A stretch of 64,000 nucleotides of DNA from an uncultured Candidatus Melainabacteria bacterium (GTDB taxonomy: Bacteria > Cyanobacteriota > Vampirovibrionia > Gastranaerophilales > Gastranaerophilaceae), in contig CAKVIN010000004.1 in the NCBI GenBank assembly GCA_934754425.1, forward strand, positions 65,393 through 129,392, written 5' to 3'. The notes below the pieces were generated by a model that saw only the letters and a program-made list of their open reading frames with translations, was not told where the DNA came from and ran no database searches. This document shows positions 36,748 through 42,918 of this stretch, one piece after another (within the stretch, counting starts at the first letter, position 1; the number at the start of each line of letters is the position of its first letter). A program made the position numbers and the translations under genes.

Positions 36748-36886
36748 AATGTCGTTAAGTCGTTAGGTCATTAGGTCGTTAAGTTCGTTTTAAAAATTTC
36801 TGTTTTACTATTTGCTATTTTTCTTTATGAGCGTAAGCGAATTTATTGAACTTAATAGCTTAACGACTTAAAGACTTAATGACTTC
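36748..36886. repeat. Octamer-armed element A2
   Basis: Left arm (GTCGTTAA, GTCGTTAG, GTCATTAG, GTCGTTAA), core with TATGAGCGTAAGCGAATTTA at about 36827-36846, right arm (TTAACGAC, TTAAAGAC, TTAATGAC). Same orientation and core as A1. Confidence 0.87.
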
Positions 36887-36888
36887 AA

Positions 36889-37527
36889 CTAATTATAACT
36901 CTGTACCAACCCTTGAACTATCAGCGCCCAGCCATCAACCGCAATAAATATCAGCAGTTTGAATGGAAGTGAAATAATTGTAGGTGATAACATGAACATA
37001 CCTAAAGCAAGTAGAATGTTAGCAACTACAAGGTCAAGTACAATAAATGGAACGAATACTACAAAACCTATTTCGAAAGAGGTTTTAAGTTCGCTCAAGA
37101 TATAAGCCGGAGCAACTTCCCAAATAGTAATGTCTTCCGGACTTTTTAACGGTGCTTTATGCTTAAGCTCAATAAAGAATGCTAAGTCGGTTTCTCTCGT
37201 TTGCTTCAGCATAAATTCTTTCAACGGTTTTGAACCTTCATCTATTGCAGCTATAAGATTTTGATTTTTTTGGTAAGGAACAGAGCCACGTTCATACATT
37301 TGTTGAAAAACTCCGCCCATTGTATAAAAAGTTAGTATCATACACAAACCAATCGTAACAATTGCAGGCGGTACTTGTACACCCATTGCTGTTTTTAGCA
37401 AAGAAAATACAATAGTAAATCTTAAAAAACATGTCATACAACAAAACACAAACGGTAAAAGCGAAAATAACGACATTACCGTAAGCATTTGTAAAACCGG
37501 GTTCATATCTTGTATTACTGAGTCCAT
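36889..37527 (-). CDS. fliP: Flagellar export protein FliP
   Basis: Core of the export gate. 212 residues with membrane helices near 12-35, 50-72, 150-172 and 180-205; segments FLRFTIVFSLLKTAMGVQVPPAIV, LTFYTMGG, DLVVANILLALGMFMLSP and KLLIFIAVDGW are typical. Shorter than many FliP because no cleaved signal peptide is present. RBS GGGAAC. Next gene on the strand is the intruding ORF6N, then fliQ. Confidence 0.95.
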   Translation of the reverse strand: MDSVIQDMNPVLQMLTVMSLFSLLPFVFCCMTCFLRFTIVFSLLKTAMGVQVPPAIVTIGLCMILTFYTMGGVFQQMYERGSVPYQKNQNLIAAIDEGSKPLKEFMLKQTRETDLAFFIELKHKAPLKSPEDITIWEVAPAYILSELKTSFEIGFVVFVPFIVLDLVVANILLALGMFMLSPTIISLPFKLLIFIAVDGWALIVQGLVQSYN

Positions 37528-37561
37528 TTTTTTGTTCCCTATTTGTTTAGTAACTTTTTAT

Positions 37562-37686
37562 TTAGTTTAGAAGTTTAGAGGTTTAGAAGTTGAGAAGTTC
37601 ATTTAGTTCGCTAAAGCTCACAGAATATATGACCGAAGGGAATTTAATAAACTTCTAAACTCCTCAACTTCTAAACTACTAAACTT
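37562..37686. repeat. Octamer-armed element B1
   Basis: Left arm of GTTTAGAA-type units (37564-37600), core 37601-37647, right arm of CTTCTAAA-type units (37648-37686). The core is the reverse complement of the core of B2. Confidence 0.85.
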
Positions 37687-37696
37687 TATTTCATTT

Positions 37697-38194
37697 TTAC
37701 TTAATCCTTTCTGCCAAACTCTTAATCACCGACTTATCATTCGACATTTTTGAGCTTAACATACTGGATTTAATTCCAATATTTGTTTTGTCCATAAAAT
37801 TTTTACTTGGCAATTTTGACATTGTTTCTTGAAAACTCATCGGCTTTTTCTCTTTTGTAGCAGTTCCAACCGATGAAAAAGGAATATCAAAACCACTTGC
37901 GTAATTTGTTTCATTCTTTATTTCATTATTTTCACAAACATTTTCTTCTGAGGTTTCTAATTTAGAAATCAAAGTTGTCTTGTCAACATCACCTGCAATA
38001 AGAAATTTTTCTCTTCCGGTTGATACAATATAAAGAGTTTTTCTTGGTGCTAAAGAAAGTGTGTCTAAAACTCTTAAATACTTCGATTTAATTCCGCCAC
38101 CACAACCGGTTGCTCCTTTAAAAACAAGAAGCGCAACTGCAATTATTCCAACCATTGCAAGTGTGTATACCATAAAATTTGCTAAATATCCCAT
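37697..38194 (-). CDS. fliO: FliO-like flagellar assembly protein
   Basis: 165 residues: one membrane helix (about 6-25, FMVYTLAMVGIIAVALLVFKG) and a SpoA-like cytoplasmic segment LDTLSLAPRKTLYIVSTGREKFLIAGDVDKTTLISKL as in FliO, which helps FliP assemble. The C-terminal half (about 90-165) is low-complexity Ser/Lys-rich. RBS AGGAAC. Position before fliP is the usual one. Confidence 0.88.
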   Translation of the reverse strand: MGYLANFMVYTLAMVGIIAVALLVFKGATGCGGGIKSKYLRVLDTLSLAPRKTLYIVSTGREKFLIAGDVDKTTLISKLETSEENVCENNEIKNETNYASGFDIPFSSVGTATKEKKPMSFQETMSKLPSKNFMDKTNIGIKSSMLSSKMSNDKSVIKSLAERIK

Positions 38195-38234
38195 TTTTGT
38201 TCCTTATTTGTTTAATAATTTCAAAACTTTTAAT

Positions 38235-38346
38235 TAGTTTAGAAGTTTAGTAGTTTAGTAGTTGAGAAGTAGTTAAATTCCCTTCGGTCATATATAAATT
38301 TCGTGAGCATTAGCGAACTAAATGAACTTCTAAACTCCTAAACTTT
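38235..38346. repeat. Octamer-armed element B2
   Basis: Left arm (GTTTAGAA, GTTTAGTA units), core with CCCTTCGGTCATATATAAA and GAGCATTAGCGAAC, right arm GAACTTCTAAACTCCTAAAC. Same element as B1 in the opposite orientation. Confidence 0.85.
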
Positions 38347-38706
38347 CTAACTCTCCTGCCCATCTTCCACCTCAAAGTCGCTGTAATCAAAATCTTCTTG
38401 TGGTGCTTCTTCCTGCGGTTCTTCTTGCTGTTGAACATCCGGTTCAGGTTCAGCCCCAGAATTTGAATCATTAACTTTTTCTATTCTTACACCAAATCTG
38501 TCATTGATAATTACAAGTTCTCCTGCGGCAACAGTTTTTCCGCCAACTTTTAGAGAAACTTTGTTATCGTAAACTGAGCATAAGTCCACAATCAGACCTT
38601 CTTCAATACTCTTAAGTTCACCTAAAGTTATTTTTACTTTATCAAATTCAGCCGCCATATCGACTTGAATACTATCCCACAAATTAGTATTTGTATTATC
38701 TTCCAT
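38347..38706 (-). CDS. Probable internally initiated FliN-like product
   Basis: In-frame ATG (codon 248 of the parent) preceded by GGAGGAG (38712-38718), spaced 5 bases. The 119-residue product MEDNTNTNLWDS... holds the second SpoA domain and the acidic tail, the size of FliN. Type III secretion SctQ proteins are known to make such a short form. It is inferred here only from the site. Confidence 0.65.
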   Translation of the reverse strand: MEDNTNTNLWDSIQVDMAAEFDKVKITLGELKSIEEGLIVDLCSVYDNKVSLKVGGKTVAAGELVIINDRFGVRIEKVNDSNSGAEPEPDVQQQEEPQEEAPQEDFDYSDFEVEDGQES

Positions 38707-39447
38707 ACTATCTCCTCCAGAGGTATCATAAGGTTCAACTATACTGATATTAGGTTTTACCTGAAATTTTTTAATTATATTGTTGCAGATTAATGTCATT
38801 TCTGAAGAATTACTGTTTTCAAAAACAACGATATCTCCAACATCAAGTCTTTTAACATCTGCAACCGGAAAAGTTGTTGTTCCAAGTAGCAAATTAACTT
38901 CTACCGGACAACCGGAAAAATCTCTATCACTAAATCTTGGTTCTTTTTTTTCTAAACCTTGTGGTGAAAGAATATCTTTAGGGACAGAAATAATAAATTT
39001 TGCCGCAGAATCAGAAATTTCACTCTTTACAAAATATGTTAAATGCAAAATTTCATTGTATCTTCTATGCGGTTCAATTGTGAAATTTGGTGATAATGTT
39101 TCGTATAGAAAATCATTGAATGAAGTTATTATTCTTGCTTCGAGTTCAGAAACCTCTGATAAATCAAATCTTCTGTTATTTTTTCCAAGAACTTTGTCTA
39201 AAATAACATTAATGGCCTCTTGTGAAATTCTAATATAAACATCGTTTTTAGAATTTATCTTCACTTTTGTAACAAAAAATGTTTCATTTTGAGAAAGCAC
39301 ATTCATATTAGTACTGATAGATGCCAGCTTGTATTCAAACCCATCAAAGAAAAATTCACTGCTGCAATTTTCTACAACGGGCGTAAATACTGAATCAAAC
39401 CACGCAAATTGTTTATATAATTCATCAAAAAATACTGAATCTATCAT
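38347..39447 (-). CDS. FliM/FliN-like switch protein with two SpoA domains
   Basis: 366 residues. N-terminal 170 residues resemble a FliM/CheC-type middle domain (DLSEVSELEARIITSFNDFLYE). SpoA domain 1 is at about 180-235 (CPVEVNLLLGTTTFPVADVKRLDVGDIVVF), SpoA domain 2 at about 260-330 (FDKVKITLGELKSIEEGLIVDLC). The C terminus is an acidic Glu/Pro/Gln tail. It should form the flagellar C ring; fusing FliM-like and FliN-like parts is as in SctQ/FliY. A strong internal ribosome-binding site starts a second product at codon 248. Confidence 0.85.
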   Translation of the reverse strand: MIDSVFFDELYKQFAWFDSVFTPVVENCSSEFFFDGFEYKLASISTNMNVLSQNETFFVTKVKINSKNDVYIRISQEAINVILDKVLGKNNRRFDLSEVSELEARIITSFNDFLYETLSPNFTIEPHRRYNEILHLTYFVKSEISDSAAKFIISVPKDILSPQGLEKKEPRFSDRDFSGCPVEVNLLLGTTTFPVADVKRLDVGDIVVFENSNSSEMTLICNNIIKKFQVKPNISIVEPYDTSGGDSMEDNTNTNLWDSIQVDMAAEFDKVKITLGELKSIEEGLIVDLCSVYDNKVSLKVGGKTVAAGELVIINDRFGVRIEKVNDSNSGAEPEPDVQQQEEPQEEAPQEDFDYSDFEVEDGQES

Positions 39448-39604
39448 ACCTTATCCCATTTTTAAGGATAAAATCAGCATAGTCAAAATCCCTAAACTAA
39501 CTTACCCCTACTATAGTCCTAATCTATCCTACAATATTTTATTATTTAACACATCATATAAATAGTGTAGACATTGTGTAGGTGATGAATATCTTAATTT
39601 ATGT

Positions 39605-39610
39605 TATATT
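39605..39610 (+). promoter_or_regulatory. -10 box of pgeF, leaderless type
   Basis: TATATT, 6 bases before the ATG at 39617. No clear -35 or ribosome-binding site. Confidence 0.5.
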
Positions 39611-39616
39611 TTCATT

Positions 39617-40276
39617 ATGTTTTATTTTGAAGATTTTAACGGCAAAAAAATTATGAAAAGTGATATGCTAACGGAAGTTACTGCATATTTTACAACTCGT
39701 GGTGAAGTAAATTTTCCAAATTCAAAAAGAGTTATTCATCCTGTTCAAACACATAGTAACCATGTAGAAATTGTTGATGAAAGAATTGATTACCCCGATA
39801 CAGACGGATTAATTTTAACAAATTCGGATGACACTGTTTATCTAAAATTTGCGGATTGCACTCCATTAATTATTTATGACAAAGAAAATAAAATCGGTGC
39901 AGTATCGCATGCCGGTTGGCGTGGTACTGCTACAAAAATAGGTGTGAAAACTGTTGAAAAAATGAGTAATAACTTTGGTACAAAACCGGAAAACATAATT
40001 GTTTTAATCGGTGCAGCTATTTCTAAATGTTGTTATGAAGTTTCAGAAGAAGTTAAAGATATATTGCTTGATACAGTCAAAAATCCTACAGGATTATATG
40101 AAGGCAAAAATGTTGATTTAAAAGGTATTAACGCACAACAACTTTTAGAAATCGGAGTTAAAAATATTGATATTTGCCCATATTGTACAAGTTGTAATAA
40201 CGATTTGTTTTATTCTTATCGCAAAGAAAACGGAACAAAAGAACGTCATTATGCTGTTTTAAAGCTTGCGAAATAG
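39617..40276 (+). CDS. pgeF: Multicopper-like (YfiH/PgeF) purine nucleoside phosphorylase / peptidoglycan editing factor
   Basis: 219 residues of the laccase-domain YfiH family, known to act on purine nucleosides and, in E. coli, to keep L-Ser out of peptidoglycan. Signatures: HPVQTHSNHV, ADCTPLIIYD, HAGWRGTATK, GAAISKCCYEVSEEV and a final SYRKENGTKERHYAVLKL. Zn ligands (His, Cys, His) are visible. Probably leaderless. It is convergent with the Crp/Fnr gene, with 12 bases between the stops. Confidence 0.92.
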   Translation: MFYFEDFNGKKIMKSDMLTEVTAYFTTRGEVNFPNSKRVIHPVQTHSNHVEIVDERIDYPDTDGLILTNSDDTVYLKFADCTPLIIYDKENKIGAVSHAGWRGTATKIGVKTVEKMSNNFGTKPENIIVLIGAAISKCCYEVSEEVKDILLDTVKNPTGLYEGKNVDLKGINAQQLLEIGVKNIDICPYCTSCNNDLFYSYRKENGTKERHYAVLKLAK

Positions 40277-40288
40277 GTATTAGATTAA

Positions 40289-40960
40289 TTAAGACAGTAA
40301 TTCAAAATGATTTTTATTATACTCAATCAAACCTTCTTTTTGAAGCTTGGATAATTCAAAACTCATAGCACTTCTATCCACATTCAAATAATCAGCCAAA
40401 TCTTGACGATTGAAATGAATGTCAAAACTGTTTGAATGTTGTCTTTGAGCTTCATTGGAAAGATACGTCAGCAATTTATCCCTAATAGTTTTTTGAGAAA
40501 CATTTTCGATTTTTTGAATAAGTTCAATATTTTCTTTAGAAAGAATTCTGAAAAGATTATTGATTAAAACCTTGTGTCTTGTACAAGCGTTTTGACACAT
40601 AGAAGTACATTTTTCATATCTCAAAACTAATACTGTAGTATCTTTAACCGTAATTGCATCAACACTTGATTCAACATCTTTTGAACCTACAAAAGAAAGT
40701 GCTAAATTATCATTTTTGTTTAATCTGGAAATAATAATTCTTCTGCCCCAATATGAATCCTTTTCAATATTAACTTCGCCATCCAAAATAAGATAAATGT
40801 TAGAAATAACATCTCCTTGGCGAATAATCATTTCTTCTTTTTCAAACTTACGGATACGAGCCCCAAAACATTCCAACAACCCTTTGAGCTCATCATCACT
40901 CATACCTAAAAATACAGGAGAGTTTTTTATTTGATTATAATATTTTTCCAACTTTTCCAT
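40289..40960 (-). CDS. Crp/Fnr-family transcription regulator
   Basis: 223 residues: cyclic-nucleotide-like beta barrel (about 10-125, with GDVISNIYLILDGEVNIEK), dimer helix and a winged helix-turn-helix (about 165-215, FNRQDLADYLNVDRSAMSFELSKL). A cysteine group CTSMCQNACTRH in the barrel's end resembles the CxxxCxxxC pattern of several anaerobe Fnr-like regulators and could sense redox. -10 TAAAAT (minus strand 40967-40972) is 6 bases before the ATG. Confidence 0.9.
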   Translation of the reverse strand: MEKLEKYYNQIKNSPVFLGMSDDELKGLLECFGARIRKFEKEEMIIRQGDVISNIYLILDGEVNIEKDSYWGRRIIISRLNKNDNLALSFVGSKDVESSVDAITVKDTTVLVLRYEKCTSMCQNACTRHKVLINNLFRILSKENIELIQKIENVSQKTIRDKLLTYLSNEAQRQHSNSFDIHFNRQDLADYLNVDRSAMSFELSKLQKEGLIEYNKNHFELLS

Positions 40961-40966
40961 AGATAA

Positions 40967-40972
40967 ATTTTA
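40967..40972 (-). promoter_or_regulatory. -10 box of the Crp/Fnr gene, leaderless type
   Basis: TAAAAT on the minus strand, 6 bases before the ATG; a -35 was not clear. Confidence 0.5.
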
Positions 40973-41133
40973 GTACAATCAGAAAAAGATTGCTATAGTG
41001 AAATTATTTATTATATTTTCTTTTTTTGATTTTATGATAACATCATCTCGTAGGGCAATTCCTTGATAGCAAAATCCTTTACTCATACACGACATTCTTC
41101 TGTTGGACAAAGGTGTAGAGAAAGGAGGATGCT

Positions 41134-41220
41134 ATGACAAAACAAGAAATGCTTGTAATAGTAAAAAATGCCCTAGTGATTTTAGGACATTTATTACTTG
41201 CTATTGCATGCATACTGTAG
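41134..41220 (+). CDS. Tiny hydrophobic ORF 1 (28 residues)
   Basis: MTKQEMLVIVKNALVILGHL... with a single hydrophobic helix over most of its length and no charged C-terminal tail. AAAGGAGG 6 bases before the ATG is among the strongest ribosome-binding sites of the window. The stop is followed at once by a terminator. Size, hydrophobicity and site resemble type I toxin peptides or small membrane regulators; no antisense RNA was identified. Confidence 0.55.
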   Translation: MTKQEMLVIVKNALVILGHLLLAIACIL

Positions 41221-41258
41221 GGGTTGAACAAGAGGTCTTTTGACCTCTCCCTACTCTT
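41217..41258 (+). terminator. Terminator of tiny ORF 1
   Basis: Outer stem GTAGGG/CCCTAC and inner stem AGAGGTC-TTTT-GACCTCT, then TCTTTTATTATA. The outer stem begins in the stop codon of the ORF. Confidence 0.75.
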
Positions 41259-41412
41259 TTATTATAACCTATTTATAACAATTTTCAACCCTTTAGTTTA
41301 TAATCTAAAGTGTTTTAAGTATAATAAACATAGAACATTAAAAACAGAATACAGGCTAAAGATTTCTTAAACTTTTTAACTCGGTTTCAACAACATTGGA
41401 AAGGAGGTAAAA

Positions 41413-41484
41413 ATGTTGATTGAAGTCAATGCAAGAGAATTAGCATTATTAATAATACTAATTCTCACTATCAAAACCCGTTAA
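41413..41484 (+). CDS. Tiny hydrophobic ORF 2 (23 residues)
   Basis: MLIEVNARELALLIILILTI... with a 12-residue hydrophobic core and basic end (KTR). AAAGGAGG upstream as in tiny ORF 1, 194 bases before. It is followed by a hairpin. Codons are plausible, but so short a frame is only supported by the ribosome-binding site, the neighbour's similar design and the terminator. Confidence 0.45.
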   Translation: MLIEVNARELALLIILILTIKTR

Positions 41485-41490
41485 TGGGTG

Positions 41491-41517
41491 GGTAAGGGTA
41501 TTCGCATTACCCTTGCC
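41491..41517 (+). terminator. Hairpin after tiny ORF 2
   Basis: GGTAAGGGTA / TACCCTTGCC, 10 bp with one G-U pair and a 7-base loop; only a weak T tract follows. Confidence 0.55.
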
Positions 41518-41564
41518 TGTATTCTTATTTTAACTCATTTTAAGAAATTTTCAAGTCGAGAAAA

Positions 41565-42239
41565 ATGATATACTTAGATGCCGGTACAACATATTCTAAA
41601 ATAATTACTGATCAAGAACTTTTTGCAAAAGAGTTCTTAATCAAGTCTGAAAAAAACAGATTTTTTTACATTTTGCCATCATCAATTATAAAATCACAAA
41701 AAATTGTTCCAAATCGTTCTTGCGGTCATATGGCGAATGCTAGTGAAAATGAAATTATTGCATTAGCTCAAGGTGCTAAAAAAATAACGGAAATTGTTGA
41801 AGCTCAAGAAACAACAGTATTAGACTTAGGTAGTCGTGATGCAAAATGGATAAAATTCCGAAAAGGTAAATTCCATGACATGGATTGGAATACTTCTTGT
41901 GCGAGTTCTACCGGCGCTACTGTTGAAATGTTGCTCAAGTTTTATAACCTAAAACCGGAAGATTTAGAATTTAATCCTGAAAAATTTGCTGTAACGTGTG
42001 GTATTTTTGGTATGGAAAAAATCATGGATTCAATATCATCAGGAGTGAAATCTTCAGAAGCTGTATCAAAATTTGTTCACGGTATAGCTTTTAATGCTTG
42101 GAATTTTTGTAAAAAACCTGAAAAAATTTATTTATCAGGCGGATTTTGTGAAAACAAATGTTTAGTTGACTCACTAAAACATTATTGCGAAGTTGAATGT
42201 TTAGGCAGATTTTTGTTGTGCGAAGGATTGATAATTTAA
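41565..42239 (+). CDS. Short BadF/BcrA-type ASKHA ATPase
   Basis: 224 residues resembling the ATPase (activator) of benzoyl-CoA reductase/2-hydroxyacyl-CoA dehydratase: N-terminal phosphate loop LDAGTTYSK, the Cys-containing loop MDWNTSCASSTGATVEMLL (like NDKCAAGTGR), ATP site EKIYLSGGFCENKCLV. Full family members are about 260 residues or more, so this one is short; one of the two expected cluster cysteines (C130 area) is present. No dehydratase subunit gene is nearby. Activation of a radical or Fe-S enzyme is inferred. Confidence 0.75.
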   Translation: MIYLDAGTTYSKIITDQELFAKEFLIKSEKNRFFYILPSSIIKSQKIVPNRSCGHMANASENEIIALAQGAKKITEIVEAQETTVLDLGSRDAKWIKFRKGKFHDMDWNTSCASSTGATVEMLLKFYNLKPEDLEFNPEKFAVTCGIFGMEKIMDSISSGVKSSEAVSKFVHGIAFNAWNFCKKPEKIYLSGGFCENKCLVDSLKHYCEVECLGRFLLCEGLII

Positions 42240-42245
42240 GTATTA

Positions 42246-42641
42246 TTAATTTTTGTCTTCTTCTTTATCTTCTTCAGCTTCTCTATATTCTTCTTTAGCT
42301 TCAGCTTCCAAAAGTTCGATTTCTTTGTCTTCTTTTTCTTTCTCTTTTTCTTCTTCTAAAATATCTTTAATAGATTTCTTATGCTTTTTAGCATTCAAAA
42401 CGGACGCTACATTTGACATTGCAAGTGAATTTAATGTTGCTCTTAATAGTGCACTTCTATCTACATATTGCTCGTTATAGAAATTTCCACCTTCTTCTTC
42501 ATCTTCAACAGGCGGAAGATACATCGCTTCAGAGCCATATTTATCCTGACTCATTTTTGCTGCAGTACCGGATGGATCGCCACTTTTGAAATTAAACGAT
42601 CCGCCTATTCCATAAAAACCAGCTGACCTATTATCTACCAC
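42246..42641 (-). CDS. Small acidic coiled-coil protein with FNFKS motif
   Basis: 131 residues from the GTG at 42641 (GAGGTC upstream). N-terminal GFYGIGGSFNFKSGDP belongs to the F-[QKS]-[GAS] motif class. Middle has a short helix (SALLRATLNSLAMSNVASVL) and the last 55 residues are a Lys/Glu coil (EEEKEKEKEDKEIELLEAEAK). Its upstream region shares a 30-base block with the 25590 gene. Not recognised. Confidence 0.6.
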   Translation of the reverse strand: MVDNRSAGFYGIGGSFNFKSGDPSGTAAKMSQDKYGSEAMYLPPVEDEEEGGNFYNEQYVDRSALLRATLNSLAMSNVASVLNAKKHKKSIKDILEEEKEKEKEDKEIELLEAEAKEEYREAEEDKEEDKN

Positions 42642-42705
42642 TTTTTGACCTCATGTTTTGGATAATCGAAAACTATATCCTCATAGCATAATATAACCTC
42701 TAAAT

Positions 42706-42738
42706 TTAATATTTGCTAGTACGTAAAGAAATTGTTAC
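42706..42738 (-). promoter_or_regulatory. Upstream element shared with the 25590 gene
   Basis: On the minus strand, GTAAC(A)ATTTCTTTAC[A/G]TACTAGCAAAT, found 97 bases before the GTG at 42641. The same block occurs at 25508-25533, 82 bases before the ATG at 25590, in the same sense. Possible activator site. Confidence 0.45.
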
Positions 42739-42918
42739 AATAAAAAACAATCATAAATTTTTATTATGTAATAATTCACCTATATTTAACATATAAAACC
42801 AAACATAATGTAAAGATTTATTAAAGATGGTAACAAATTATATTTTTAGAGTATTTATGATGATTAGTATCAATCAACTATTAGCCATCAAATATAAAAT
42901 ATAAAAAAGGAAGAAATA

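Noticed and set aside
34109..39447. Virulence-type (non-flagellar) type III secretion system
   Set aside because: A FliO-like gene and the fliM/N-O-P-Q-R order favour a flagellum; no secretin or needle gene is seen, though the rest of the cluster lies outside the window.
41134..41517. Attenuator or leader-peptide reading of the tiny ORFs
   Set aside because: No run of one amino acid is present, and the hairpins end transcription before any biosynthetic gene; the next gene is a BadF-like ATPase 48 bases on.
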